31,367 nt of DNA from a virus: the IMG/VR virus record IMGVR_UViG_3300013104_000061, positions 1 to 31,367 of that record. One strand, given 5' to 3'. A program made the translations under genes and the position numbers. Of this stretch, positions 20,601 to 28,098 are shown piece by piece; positions within the stretch are counted from its first letter, which is position 1; each line of letters starts with the position of its first letter. The notes under the pieces were generated by a model. That model saw nothing but the letters and a program-made list of their open reading frames with translations, was not told where the DNA came from and did no database searches.

Positions 20601-22863
20601 TCTCACGCCGATCCTGCAGGTCCTCGGTGGGATGGATATTCCGACGATCGCTACGGCTCTTGGAGTCCTGGCGGGAGTCTTCGCGCTCCTGGGCGTCGCA
20701 GGTCTGCTTCTGGCTCCGGTGGTTCTGCCACTCATGGGTCTGGGAGCGGCCATCATGCTGCTCGGTGCGGGCACGGCTCTGGCCGGTCTCGGTCTTCTGG
20801 CATTTTCTGCAGGACTCACGGCGCTCAGCGTCGCGGGAACGGCGGGTGCTGCGGCCCTGACAGCCATCGCGGCTGCGATCATCGGTCTTATTCCCATGGC
20901 TCTACAGGCTGTGGGCGAGGGCCTGGTCCTTCTCGCAGGGGTCATCGCCAATGCGGCTCCGCAGTTCGTCGTCGCCATGGTTGCTCTGATGCTCGGTCTC
21001 CTGCAAGCGATCAACACGGTCGCGCCACGGGTCATCGACACCATCCTCAACCTGGTCCTGCGACTGGCGAACTCGATCGCGAACGCGACACCCAAGTTCG
21101 TGGACGCTGGCATGCGAATCATCATCGGTCTCATCAACGGCATATCCAACAGGATCGGCCAAGTGGTGGACGCGGCGGTGCGACTGATGACCAACTTCAT
21201 CGACGGCCTCACGCGTAACATCCCGAAGGTGGCTCGTTCGGCCAGCAACATGATCATCGCGCTCATCGAGGCGATCGGTAAAGAGGGGCTTCGCATCACC
21301 AATGCGGCTGCCGAGACGATCCTCAAGTTCGTCAATGGTCTGGCCGACTCCATCCGCCGCTACGGTCCGCAGTTCGGGGCCGCCGGCGCGAATATTCTCA
21401 CGGCCATCGTTCAGGGTCTTGCCGGTGGTGTCGGTTCGTTCGCCGGAATTCTGTGGGACGCTGCTCAGCGAATTGGTTCTCAGTTCATGGACAGCATCAA
21501 GAGCTTCTTCGGTATTCACTCGCCTTCGCGAGAGATGTACAAGATCGGTACCTTCGTCATGCAGGGTTTCCGACTGGGTCTTGACGGCAACAAGGACTCT
21601 GTCCAGAAGTCGTTCGAGTCCTTGAAGACCATGCTCACGGACATGCGCAAGCACTCCGCCGAGGAGGTCAAGAAGCAGAAGGCAATCCTGGCGAATCTCT
21701 ACAAGAAGCCGCGGACCAAGGCGAACAAGAAGGCCATCGTCGACACCAAGGCCAAGATCGCTCAGGCGCAGAAGGAATCCACTCAGTCGACGAACGCGTA
21801 CAACAACCTGACCAAGAACTGGACCGACGACAAGAACAAGTTGGGCCAGCTGGCAACTCAGTACGACGTCTACACCGAGAAGATCAAGAACGCCAAGAAG
21901 GCGCTCGAGGATGCCAAGAAGGTCCGTGCTGATTACAACAACAGCGTCAAGGACCAGTACAACAACCTCCCGACGATCTCGGGCGAGACGAAGCTTCAAG
22001 ACTTCGCCAACGATATTCGTAAGAAGATCGAGGACAACAAGGCTGTTCTCAACAAGCTCAACGCTCTTCGGAAGCTCGGGCTGAACGACACTATGTACAA
22101 GGAGCTGGTTGCCAAGGGCGCGGACGCGATCCCGTTCATGGACGAGCTTCTCGGTACGGGTAAGTCGGGCGTCGACCAGATCAACAAGCTCTCGGGCGAT
22201 CTGGACAAGACGGCGGGAGCTCTCGGTACGGCCACCTCGACGGCGCTCTACAAGGCCGGTGAGGATGCTGCGGCAGGACTCGTCAAGGGTCTGGAGAAGT
22301 CGCAGGCGGCCATCGAGAAGCAGATGGACAAGATCGCCGACGCCATGGTGAAGTCGATCAAGAAGTCCCTCGGTATCAAGTCTCCTTCACGGGAGATGAT
22401 GGTGGTCGGTAAGTACTCCGCTCAGGGCGTCGCCAAGGGTCTGGAGAACTTCGGTCACCTCGCCGAGGAAGCTTCGAAGCAGGTCGGTGCCGACACCATC
22501 AACGCCATGCGCAAGTCCATCGTCGGTCTCGACGATATTGTCAATGGCGGGAAGATGGACATGAACCCGACCGTGCGTCCGGTCCTCGATCTGACCGATA
22601 TCAAGAGCAAGGCTGCTGCCATGCACGGCATGATGGCTGGGGCAAAGGTGTCCGCAACCGCTACCTACGGCCAGGCCAAGGGTGCGTCCGTCGGATATTC
22701 CGAGAACCAGCAGCGGTCCTACGCAATTCCGGTGGCTTCTGTCGCCGGTAAGCAGGTCAGCTTTGTTCAGAACAACTACTCTCCGAAGGCTCTCGGCGCT
22801 GCCGAGGTCTACCGCAACACCAACAACCAGCTTTCGAAACTGAAGGGAGCGCTGGGTAAGTAA
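17629..22863 (+). CDS. Tape measure protein
   Basis: 1744 aa, the longest gene, as expected for the protein that sets tail length and sits inside the tube. Residues 1-680: helical, with the conserved early part SISPIMDGFQEYELKMGSIQ, TIYNFGDMTKNIGLFTNAGI and LEDWRSLTNAGMGN. Residues about 683-1110: hydrophobic, Gly/Ala-rich and probably membrane-active during DNA entry. This part holds about five repeats of 56-60 aa starting with (M/L)(S/D)W(E/G)xxAKGL (near 768, 828, 887, 944 and a degenerate one at 1000). About 1180-1290: amphipathic repeats. SPSREM motifs lie near 1294 and 1580. A Lys-rich coiled coil fills about 1330-1480. ATGA overlap with the upstream gene couples translation, and the stop overlaps the next start (TAATG). 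No lysozyme or peptidase motif was noticed. Confidence 0.93.
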   Translation: MSSIDERVVEMKFDTSAFQRGVQVTLDGLAKLKDKLDFKGGGKGLEEVEAKANKISFKGVESGLQSLTDKFKTMSVVGITAISNLTNKVMDAGLNMAKSLSISPIMDGFQEYELKMGSIQTILANTQKDGTNLKQVSGALSELNKYADQTIYNFGDMTKNIGLFTNAGIKLQPAVDMIKGFSNEAAASGTKAEDAARAAQQLSQGLVKGKITLEDWRSLTNAGMGNKNMQNDLVALADGMGAFKGKGTDASKAQKGFNDSLQKGWLTTKVMSEYLTIMSKDFSKMTAKQKAAEVTRMKGLGLDQKEIDGLIAKQKTAQEAAQKVRTATQLFGTLKESIGSGWSDTFELVLGNFDEATNSFTKLSKLFGGVASASANSRNNMLKDWKKNGGMTALADSMVAAFEALMAAVKPIKDAFHEIFPPMTGKQLANMTIALKEFLQGLKMGPETAAKVKAAFKGLFAITSIGWTITKKILQVFVDLWRTLTEGSGPFQDLILKVSAWLVGVDKALKSGKGLNDFFRGLTTVLTAPIKFFQAFGRVIMDIFSGKGMSSKPITDALDAIKNRINPLKGSSEKLKQAWDGVKQMFSGIATFFAPIGLAFKDAFSKLFQSIKDGVATQDYSQILDTISTGMLGGLLVMFRKFFKNFDGSIGVDLGGGMLQKIGDSFEGLTGTLESMQTKLKADALFKIAAAVAVLAGSIVIMSLIPSDKLAQATGAVVGLFAGLMVAMKYMDQMSSMKGAIKLPLLAVGIAAMAVGILILSAAAKNLADLSWEELAKGLTGVVGLLLAVGGAVKLMSGNTKGMITAGIGITAMAIGIKILVSAVKDFASMDWGAMAKGLTGVASLLVALGIFTKLADANKMGISQGVGLILLAASLKILYTVVKDFAGMSWEAMGKGMAGMAVALGLVAGAMNLMPKDMLVSATALVVVAASLVILSGALKTMGGMSWEAIAKGLVTLAGSLAIIAGAMYLMSGALPGAAALLVVCGALAILTPILQVLGGMDIPTIATALGVLAGVFALLGVAGLLLAPVVLPLMGLGAAIMLLGAGTALAGLGLLAFSAGLTALSVAGTAGAAALTAIAAAIIGLIPMALQAVGEGLVLLAGVIANAAPQFVVAMVALMLGLLQAINTVAPRVIDTILNLVLRLANSIANATPKFVDAGMRIIIGLINGISNRIGQVVDAAVRLMTNFIDGLTRNIPKVARSASNMIIALIEAIGKEGLRITNAAAETILKFVNGLADSIRRYGPQFGAAGANILTAIVQGLAGGVGSFAGILWDAAQRIGSQFMDSIKSFFGIHSPSREMYKIGTFVMQGFRLGLDGNKDSVQKSFESLKTMLTDMRKHSAEEVKKQKAILANLYKKPRTKANKKAIVDTKAKIAQAQKESTQSTNAYNNLTKNWTDDKNKLGQLATQYDVYTEKIKNAKKALEDAKKVRADYNNSVKDQYNNLPTISGETKLQDFANDIRKKIEDNKAVLNKLNALRKLGLNDTMYKELVAKGADAIPFMDELLGTGKSGVDQINKLSGDLDKTAGALGTATSTALYKAGEDAAAGLVKGLEKSQAAIEKQMDKIADAMVKSIKKSLGIKSPSREMMVVGKYSAQGVAKGLENFGHLAEEASKQVGADTINAMRKSIVGLDDIVNGGKMDMNPTVRPVLDLTDIKSKAAAMHGMMAGAKVSATATYGQAKGASVGYSENQQRSYAIPVASVAGKQVSFVQNNYSPKALGAAEVYRNTNNQLSKLKGALGK

Positions 22864-23711
22864 TGCTGACACTTGTCGAAGCACGGAGCCCGCTGGGCTC
22901 ACTACTCTCGATGCCGATGGGCGACGTCTCCTCTGGCATCTATATCGAAGACATCGAGGGTCTGGGTCCGGTCAAGGCAACGCTCGTTTCGTCGAGTTTC
23001 GCTGGTGAAGACGGAGAGCAGTACCACTCGATGCGCCGGGAGGCCCGGGACGTGAAGCTGAAGTTGGGTCTAGAGCCTGACTACGTGAGCTCCACGGTCC
23101 GGGCCCTCCGGGCTCGTCTGTACAACTACTTCATGACCGGCATGCCCGTCAACCTCCGTCTGTACGATGTGGACGGAGCAACCAACCTCACGGTTGGCAT
23201 CGACGGGCGTGTCGAGACGTGTGAACCTGCGATCTTCGATGAGATCCCGGGCGTGGAGGTCGGCATCCGATGCTTCAAGCCCGACTTCCTCGAGCTGACT
23301 CCCGCGTCAGCCACGGGTGCGACCGTCTCCACGGCCACCGACACCATCATCAACTACACGGGCACGGTCGAGACCGGCGTCCTATTCTCCATGACCGCCA
23401 ACAAGGCGATCAGCGACTTCACGATCTACCACACGCCGCCGGACGGTCTGGTTCGAACTCTCTACTACGCCAACGGTTCTCCGCTCGGCGTCAACGACAA
23501 GATCGAGATCAGCACCGTTCCCGGATCCAAGTACGTCCGACGTACTCTCTCCGGCGGTGGCGCCTACACGTCCATGCTTAGCGGCATGTCGCCGCAGTCC
23601 AACTGGATCGAGCTTCAGCCCGGTCCCAACAAGGTTCGAGTCCAGACGGCCGCCGCTTCAACCGGCATCACCTGGCGCATGGACTTCACGAATCGACACG
23701 GAGGTCTGTAA
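22863..23711 (+). CDS. Distal tail protein (Dit)
   Basis: 282 aa, coupled to the tape-measure stop. It would form the hexameric hub at the end of the tail tube. The N-terminal belt domain has GDVSSGIYIEDIEGLGPVKA, FAGEDGEQYHSMRREARDVK and LRARLYNYFMTGMPVNLRLY, then VGIDGRVETCEPAIFDEIPG and IRCFKPDFLELTP, a layout usual for Dit proteins of Gram-positive phages. The C-terminal half (about 145-282) is a beta-sandwich-like region ending WIELQPGPNKVRV. Position directly after the tape measure supports the call. Confidence 0.82.
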   Translation: MLTLVEARSPLGSLLSMPMGDVSSGIYIEDIEGLGPVKATLVSSSFAGEDGEQYHSMRREARDVKLKLGLEPDYVSSTVRALRARLYNYFMTGMPVNLRLYDVDGATNLTVGIDGRVETCEPAIFDEIPGVEVGIRCFKPDFLELTPASATGATVSTATDTIINYTGTVETGVLFSMTANKAISDFTIYHTPPDGLVRTLYYANGSPLGVNDKIEISTVPGSKYVRRTLSGGGAYTSMLSGMSPQSNWIELQPGPNKVRVQTAAASTGITWRMDFTNRHGGL

Positions 23712-24889
23712 TGGAGGTGTACACGCTCGACGCTCTTCTGAAGCGCACCGAGGTTGTCGACGTGTTCGACTCCCTCATCTGGACCGAGCGTTGGCAGAAG
23801 GAGGGCGACTTCGAACTGAACGTCAGCTCAACCCCCGCCAACAAGAAGCTCTTCACCTCAGGCACCATGCTTGCTCTGAACGAGTCCAGTCGAATCATGG
23901 TTGCCGAAACCTATGAGGACACCGTTTCCTCTGAAGGCGAGAAGGCCCTGAAGGTCACCGGTCGATCCGTCGAGAAGTGTCTTTACGACAGGACCGCTCG
24001 GGCCTCTATGGGCAGCCTCACGGCAGAGTCAAAATGGAGCCTTTCGGGAACGCCTGGAGCCATCATGCGAAAGGTCTTCCACGATATTTGCGTGACCGGC
24101 GTTCTCGATGCCTCGGACAAGATCCCCTACATCTACGAAGGGACGATCCTGCCGGCCTCCACCATTTCCGAGACGACCACCGTTGTCAACATCGATCTCG
24201 AGCCGATGAACGTGGCGGACGCCCTCAACCAGATCGGCGTCCAGTACGACCTCGGATACCGCATGGTTCGCAATGGCGACTTGTCGCAGATCTACTTCGA
24301 CGTCTACGCGGGAAGCGATCGCACGACGGGCCAGACCGGCCTGCCAGCGGTCATATTCTCGCCAGACCTCGGGAACCTTCAGGACACGAAGGCCTTGGTC
24401 AGCGACGCCGTTTACAAGAACTGCGCCTACGTTTTCGCACCCAACGGCTCCAAGGTCGTGTGGCTGGATGGAATCGACCCTGCGACGGCCGGTTTCGACA
24501 AGCGAGTTCTCCTCGTGAAAGCCGACGACATTACCCTTGCCGCCGGCGCGGCTCTCGATGCTGCGCTCACCCAGCGTGGTAAGGAAGAGCTTTCGAAGAA
24601 CCGACAGATCTCGGCATTCGACGGGGAGATCACGCAGTACTCCGACTACAAGTATGGCGTCGACTACCAGCTGGGCGACCTCATCGAGCTTCGCAACACG
24701 GACGGCTCGACGAACAAGATGCGTGTCACGGAGCAGATATTCGTGTCCGACAAGGAGGGCGACCGGAACTACCCGACGCTCTCGGTCAACCAGTTCATCA
24801 CACCTGGCTCGTGGCTCTCTTGGGACTCGAACCAGAAGTGGGCTGACCTCGACCTCAACACGACCGCCGTGTGGGGAAACCAAGTCTAA
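23711..24889 (+). CDS. Gp37-like baseplate hub protein (ReqiPepy6 family)
   Basis: 392 aa, coupled by TAATG to the Dit gene. The start is MEVYTLDALLKRTEVVDVF, then DSLIWTERWQKEGDFELNV, IMVAETYEDTVSSEGEKALK, VTGRSVEKCLYDR, then a middle part with DALNQIGVQYDLGYRM and YGVDYQLGDLIELRN. This resembles the Siphovirus ReqiPepy6 Gp37-like family, the tail-tip protein at the Tal position of actinophages. It lacks any added peptidase domain, so wall opening would need another protein. Strong support from order (tape measure, Dit, Gp37-like). Confidence 0.8.
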   Translation: MEVYTLDALLKRTEVVDVFDSLIWTERWQKEGDFELNVSSTPANKKLFTSGTMLALNESSRIMVAETYEDTVSSEGEKALKVTGRSVEKCLYDRTARASMGSLTAESKWSLSGTPGAIMRKVFHDICVTGVLDASDKIPYIYEGTILPASTISETTTVVNIDLEPMNVADALNQIGVQYDLGYRMVRNGDLSQIYFDVYAGSDRTTGQTGLPAVIFSPDLGNLQDTKALVSDAVYKNCAYVFAPNGSKVVWLDGIDPATAGFDKRVLLVKADDITLAAGAALDAALTQRGKEELSKNRQISAFDGEITQYSDYKYGVDYQLGDLIELRNTDGSTNKMRVTEQIFVSDKEGDRNYPTLSVNQFITPGSWLSWDSNQKWADLDLNTTAVWGNQV

Positions 24890-24903
24890 AGGAGGTGTAA
24901 CAC

Positions 24904-25143
24904 ATGGCAGAAGGCGATGCAGCACAGGCTGCTGGATACGCGGTCGTTCCCGACACGGGAGAGGCCGGTCGCGTCCGATGGGGTGGTCGAGAGATCAACC
25001 GAACACGCGACTATATCGCGCAGGTCCTCGGACTCATTCCCACGAATCCGCAGGGCTACCGTGACAAGGCCGGTATCACTTCCGGTACGAACACGCCCAC
25101 CGGTGGCGCCAACGGCGACATCTACTTCCAGATCCTCCTGTAG
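24904..25143 (+). CDS. Small minor tail protein
   Basis: 79 aa, ATG 24904 after AAAGGAGGTG (24889-24898). It reads GYAVVPDTGEAGRVRWGGRE, INRTRDYIAQ, then SGTNTPTGGANGDIYFQIL, a pattern of short tail-tip proteins encoded after Gp37-like genes in actinophages. The last segment (NTPTGGxxGDIYFQ) is the same kind of ending that closes many long tail fibres, so it may be a reduced fibre or an attachment part for the next protein. Function unproven. Confidence 0.6.
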   Translation: MAEGDAAQAAGYAVVPDTGEAGRVRWGGREINRTRDYIAQVLGLIPTNPQGYRDKAGITSGTNTPTGGANGDIYFQILL

Positions 25144-25151
25144 GAGGTGAC

Positions 25152-26147
25152 ATGGTCGATTACGATTACTCGTCCGGCGAAGGCACCCTAAGAATTCGGG
25201 ATCTCGGTTCCACGATCGAGTTTTGGGTCAAGGCGGGTTACACCAACTTCTGGTGGGATGGCCTTGACTTCAATGTCACCGCCAACGGAAGTACGACTCC
25301 ATATTCGATCAACTACCCCTCGGGCGCTGACTGGTACAAGGTCACCTCTCGAACGGTCACGGATACGCAGACGGTCGTCTTCCGCCTGCTACAGGCGACC
25401 AACACCAGCAGCCTCGCTGGCCCCACCACGGCCAGCAGGCTCATCGACCGTGGTTCTGTTCCCGATCCTCCGGGAGCGGTAACTTTCACGAGCCTCACGT
25501 CGACGAGCCTCACGGCGTCCTTCACGGACCCAGCGGACAACGGCGGTTTGTCGATCACGACTCGGCAGATCGCATACAGCAAGGTCAACAGCACGGCCTC
25601 TGGTTTGACGCTGGTCACCTCGGATCGCTCAACCGCCATCACGGGGTTGAGTCCGAAGACGACCTACTATTTCTGGGCCCGAGTGTTCAACTCAAAGGGC
25701 TGGAGTGGTTGGTCGTCCGTACGTTCGGTCAAGACCTACGCCGTTCCGGATGCGCCTGCGTCCGTAACCTTCACCAACGTCAAGCAGATCTCGGTCGACG
25801 CCGCATTCAAGGACAACGCGAATAACGGCGTCAGCATCACCACTCGGCAAATCGCATACAACACCGCGAATACCCTGACTGGAGCAACGAGCATCACTTC
25901 GGACGGATCTACGTCCATCACGGGGTTGAAGCCCGGGCTCAAGTACTACTTCTGGGCTCGCACCTACAACTCCATTGGTTGGAGCGCATATTCCCCCGTC
26001 ACTAGCGTGCAGCTCCGGGCCGGCGCCTTCGTGATCGTGAACGGAGTCCCAAAACCCGCAGTCCCCTACGTCAACGTGAATGGTGTCTGGAAGGTTGCGA
26101 AGCCTTGGCAACGCAACGGAGACATCTGGAAGGAAAGTGCAACATGA
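25152..26147 (+). CDS. Minor tail protein with two fibronectin type III domains
   Basis: 331 aa, ATG 25152 after AGGAGGTGA. Residues 1-105 form a beta domain (GTLRIRDLGSTIEFWVKAGY). FN3 domain 1 spans about 108-195 (PDPPGAVTFTSLTSTSLTAS ... TTYYFWARVFNSKGWSGWS) and FN3 domain 2 about 198-285 (PDAPASVTFTNVKQISVDAA ... LKYYFWARTYNSIGWSAYS). The C-terminal 45 residues hold a VNGVPKPAVPYVNVNGVWK strand repeat seen at the ends of actinophage tail proteins. FN3 domains on tail proteins are thought to give weak binding to cell-surface sugars. The stop overlaps the next gene (ATGA). Confidence 0.82.
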   Translation: MVDYDYSSGEGTLRIRDLGSTIEFWVKAGYTNFWWDGLDFNVTANGSTTPYSINYPSGADWYKVTSRTVTDTQTVVFRLLQATNTSSLAGPTTASRLIDRGSVPDPPGAVTFTSLTSTSLTASFTDPADNGGLSITTRQIAYSKVNSTASGLTLVTSDRSTAITGLSPKTTYYFWARVFNSKGWSGWSSVRSVKTYAVPDAPASVTFTNVKQISVDAAFKDNANNGVSITTRQIAYNTANTLTGATSITSDGSTSITGLKPGLKYYFWARTYNSIGWSAYSPVTSVQLRAGAFVIVNGVPKPAVPYVNVNGVWKVAKPWQRNGDIWKESAT

Positions 26148-26581
26148 CCAAATGGCTACGCCTAGGCTACGCCTGGGTCCACCCGATGGTCGAACCCTGG
26201 TACATGAAGATCGCCGAGCCCCGCATCATACGCTTGATGCAGTTCGGAATCTACCTCTGCATGTTCTTCGCGGGTTCGAAGCTGATGATCCAACCCCCGA
26301 GTCAGTTCCAGAGCGTACTGGGACTGGTTCTTTCATATATGTTCGCGTCCTTCATTTTCCTGGGAGCACTGTTCGGCGCCATCGCCGTTCTCCCGGGGAT
26401 CTGGTGGCTCGAACGCGTGGGCCTGATCGCCCTCACTACCGGCATGGGGATCTACGTGATCGTCGTCGTTTCCTTGGGCTCTTCGGCCCTCGGGATCGTC
26501 ACGGCGCTCGCGTTCGGACTCACCTTCCTGCAGCGGTACATGGAGATCAAGGGCCCCGATCTGGCACCTCGAGAGGAGTAA
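26144..26581 (+). CDS. Multi-spanning membrane protein, lysis cassette
   Basis: 145 aa from ATG 26144, which overlaps the previous stop and follows GGAAAG; an earlier in-frame ATG at 26105 would bury the start in the upstream gene. Three to four hydrophobic helices: about 28-48 (IIRLMQFGIYLCMFFAGSKL), 57-85 (SVLGLVLSYMFASFIFLGAL), 88-108 and 110-130. It is the first of three consecutive membrane-protein genes between the tail and accessory regions and is probably part of the lysis cassette. It may be a holin or an antiholin; length is above that of simple holins. Confidence 0.6.
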   Translation: MTKWLRLGYAWVHPMVEPWYMKIAEPRIIRLMQFGIYLCMFFAGSKLMIQPPSQFQSVLGLVLSYMFASFIFLGALFGAIAVLPGIWWLERVGLIALTTGMGIYVIVVVSLGSSALGIVTALAFGLTFLQRYMEIKGPDLAPREE

Positions 26582-26584
26582 CCC

Positions 26585-26881
26585 GTGGACAAAGCGCAAC
26601 TGCTAGCAACCGTGTTGGGGGCAGGCGGCGGCGGTGCAGCGTTGTTGGCTTTGGTCAACGGAATGGTCAAGTGGCTCTCCGGGGCCTCTGCAAGGGAGCG
26701 TGCGAAGAACACGGACTTGATATCGCAGCGCACCAAAGCAATCGAAGAGCGTGACAAAGCTGAAGCAGAGCTCGACGTGGAGACACGTAAGCGTCGCGAG
26801 GCCGAAGAGCACGTAGCCATACTGAAGCGCCAGCTGATCCTAGCTGGGCACGAGCCGATCGAACGGAAGATGATCACATGA
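26585..26881 (+). CDS. Single-pass membrane protein with coiled coil
   Basis: 98 aa, GTG 26585 after GAGAGGAG. An N-terminal Gly/Ala-rich membrane helix (about 6-32: LLATVLGAGGGGAALLALVN) is followed by a long charged helix (about 36-90) with heptad-like Lys/Glu/Arg runs (RTKAIEERDKAEAELDVETR). This layout is common for small proteins encoded beside holins in actinophages. It may be a holin partner or a spanin-like bridge, though a monoderm host would not need a classical spanin. The stop overlaps the holin start. Confidence 0.6.
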   Translation: MDKAQLLATVLGAGGGGAALLALVNGMVKWLSGASARERAKNTDLISQRTKAIEERDKAEAELDVETRKRREAEEHVAILKRQLILAGHEPIERKMIT

Positions 26882-27246
26882 GTGACTACCAGCCCAAGCA
26901 CACCGAAGAGGTCAAGCCGCTCCTGAGCGATGGCCTGTACAACCGCATCAAGGACCTCAACACCAAGGTCATCCCCGCCGTCGGCGCCCTCTACTTCGCG
27001 CTCGCGCAGATCTGGGGCTTCCCGAAGGGCGAGGAGGTCGTCGGCACGCTCGCGATCGTCGCCACCTTCCTCGCGGTGCTCCTGTCGTGGGCGAACAGCC
27101 GCTACGAGAAGAGCGGGGCCGGCATCGACGGCACGGTGGAGGTCCAGCACGTGGAGGGTCAGAAGACGGTCGTCCTCGACATCACGACCCTGCCCGAGGA
27201 CATGATCAACCAGAAGCAGGTCAACCTCAAGGTCAACGCCAGCTGA
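26878..27246 (+). CDS. Holin, phage Dp-1 type
   Basis: 122 aa, coupled to the upstream gene by ATGA. SDGLYNRIKDLNTKVIPAVG, then ALYFALAQIWGFP (helix 1), EEVVGTLAIVATFLAVLLSW (helix 2), then ANSRYEKSGAGIDGTVEV. This matches the pattern of Dp-1-type holins: two membrane helices, a GFP/GLP turn between them, and a DGxxxV end after helix 2. It would open the membrane so that the endolysin encoded at 1131 reaches the wall. The hydrophilic tail of about 45 residues (VLDITTLPEDMINQKQVNLK) is longer than usual. It is the last gene before the first repeated promoter. Confidence 0.78.
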   Translation: MSDYQPKHTEEVKPLLSDGLYNRIKDLNTKVIPAVGALYFALAQIWGFPKGEEVVGTLAIVATFLAVLLSWANSRYEKSGAGIDGTVEVQHVEGQKTVVLDITTLPEDMINQKQVNLKVNAS

Positions 27247-27252
27247 GGTCCG

Positions 27253-27287
27253 CTTCGCAGGAAAAACTTGGCCTATAGTGAGACCCC
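27253..27287 (+). promoter_or_regulatory. Repeated promoter element, copy 1
   Basis: CTTCGCA begins at 27253 and TATAGT lies at 27274-27279, followed by GAGACCCC. It lies 7 nt after the holin stop and upstream of the 95-aa gene at 27304. Seven copies share this layout with exactly 21 nt from the first base of the C(C/T)TCGCA block to the first T of TATA(A/G)T. No TTGACA-like -35 is present. Confidence 0.65.
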
Positions 27288-27303
27288 CCTGAAAGGAAAC
27301 ACT

Positions 27304-27591
27304 ATGTTCAACAAGAAGCCCGACACCAACCGTCAAGGCCTTGAGGCGACCATCGATGACCTGATGGCTCAGATGTCCGATCACAAGCCCGACTCCCCCG
27401 AGTACAAGGCGATGACCGAGAACCTCACCAAGCTGTATGCCCTCCGCGACGAAAAGTCCGCGAAGGGTGTCAGCCCGGATGCAGTTCTCGCCGTCGCTGG
27501 AAACCTCATGGGAATCGCAATGATCGTCGGACACGAGCGCATCGGCGTCGTGACGTCCAAGGCCCTTCAGTTCGTGATGAAGGCCAAGTGA
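27304..27591 (+). CDS. Small protein with C-terminal membrane helix
   Basis: 95 aa, ATG 27304 after GAAAGGAAA and promoter copy 1; an upstream in-frame start at 27268 would overlap the promoter. The N-terminal half is hydrophilic and helical (LEATIDDLMAQMSDHKPDSP, YKAMTENLTKLYALRDEKS). The C-terminal part is hydrophobic (VLAVAGNLMGIAMIVGHERI, then VVTSKALQFVMK). Similar proteins with an N-L-x-G-I-x-x-I-x-x-E-R-x-x-V-V-T-S-K-A pattern occur in many actinophages just after lysis genes. Function unknown. Confidence 0.7.
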   Translation: MFNKKPDTNRQGLEATIDDLMAQMSDHKPDSPEYKAMTENLTKLYALRDEKSAKGVSPDAVLAVAGNLMGIAMIVGHERIGVVTSKALQFVMKAK

Positions 27592-27618
27592 CCATCCTGT
27601 ACCCCATCTTCGGTTGAT

Positions 27619-27665
27619 GAGCTAGAGGCTTTGTGAGATTAAAACCCTTACAAGGCCTCTAGCTC
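27619..27665. terminator. 16-bp stem-loop after the 95-aa gene
   Basis: The arm at 27619-27634 (starting GAGCTAGAGGC) pairs with 27650-27665 (ending GCCTCTAGCTC) over 16 bp with one G-U wobble; the loop is 15 nt. It lies 28 nt after the stop codon. A six-T run occurs about 20 nt downstream (near 27687), not directly after the stem, so a textbook Rho-independent terminator is uncertain. A transcription barrier or RNA-processing site between the late operon and the accessory cassettes is likely. Confidence 0.6.
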
Positions 27666-27737
27666 TGACCCGATCATGGGCTATATTTTTTGGCCTTTTG
27701 GATCTCAAAATTTCCGCGGGGGGACTTTTCGGTACAA

Positions 27738-27773
27738 GCTCGCAGGAATTACAGGGCCTATAATAGAGACCCC
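27738..27773 (+). promoter_or_regulatory. Repeated promoter element, copy 2
   Basis: GCTCGCA begins at 27738, TATAAT lies at 27759-27764, and the element ends AGAGACCCC with one extra base compared with other copies. It is 18 nt before the ATG of the 68-aa gene. Just upstream (27714-27737) is a stretch resembling the window's left end (GGGGGGACTTTT then GGTACAA). Confidence 0.68.
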
Positions 27774-27791
27774 ACAACTTAGGAGATAACC

Positions 27792-27998
27792 ATGTTCCGC
27801 TCCGTCCTTATCAAGGCGAAGAACGTGCGCGTCGGCGACATCATCAAGATCGCTGGAACGAAGTACGAGATCGAGGCCATCACTACCTACCACGGTACTG
27901 ACGACATCGAGCTTGCATTCAAGTCCAGCTCCACGATGATTCGCTACAGCACCTTCCTCGTCAACAAGAACGAGCTCATCAAGATCCACTCGAAGTGA
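27792..27998 (+). CDS. Small basic protein, hypothetical
   Basis: 68 aa, ATG 27792 after TTAGGAGAT. The sequence looks like a small beta barrel: KNVRVGDIIKIAGTKYEIEA, ITTYHGTDDIELAFKSSSTM, then a helix FLVNKNELIKI. The VGDIIKIxGxxYxI pattern recalls SH3-like folds and may bind nucleic acid or protein, but I do not recognise a family. It is a single-gene cassette between promoter copies 2 and 3. Confidence 0.65.
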   Translation: MFRSVLIKAKNVRVGDIIKIAGTKYEIEAITTYHGTDDIELAFKSSSTMIRYSTFLVNKNELIKIHSK

Positions 27999-28013
27999 CC
28001 TCACCGCCTACTG

Positions 28014-28037
28014 GCCCGTTTACACAAGGGCTTTTAG
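28014..28037 (+). terminator. Weak hairpin with T-rich 3' side
   Basis: GCCC (28014-28017) pairs with GGGC (28028-28031), followed by TTTTAGG. The stem is only 4-5 bp. It lies between the 68-aa gene and promoter copy 3. The same GGGCTTTAGG-like text recurs at 28383 and 28698, each just before a promoter copy, which makes it part of a repeated terminator-promoter spacer. Confidence 0.4.
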
Positions 28038-28043
28038 GTTTCG

Positions 28044-28078
28044 CCTCGTAACTTTTACATGGCCTATAATGAGACCCC
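28044..28078 (+). promoter_or_regulatory. Repeated promoter element, copy 3
   Basis: CCTCGTA begins at 28044, TATAAT at 28065-28070, then GAGACCCC. It is 20 nt before the ATG of the 84-aa gene, with TTAGGAGAA in between. This is one of the copies closest to consensus. Confidence 0.7.
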
Positions 28079-28098
28079 ACTCTAATTAGGAGAACCCC

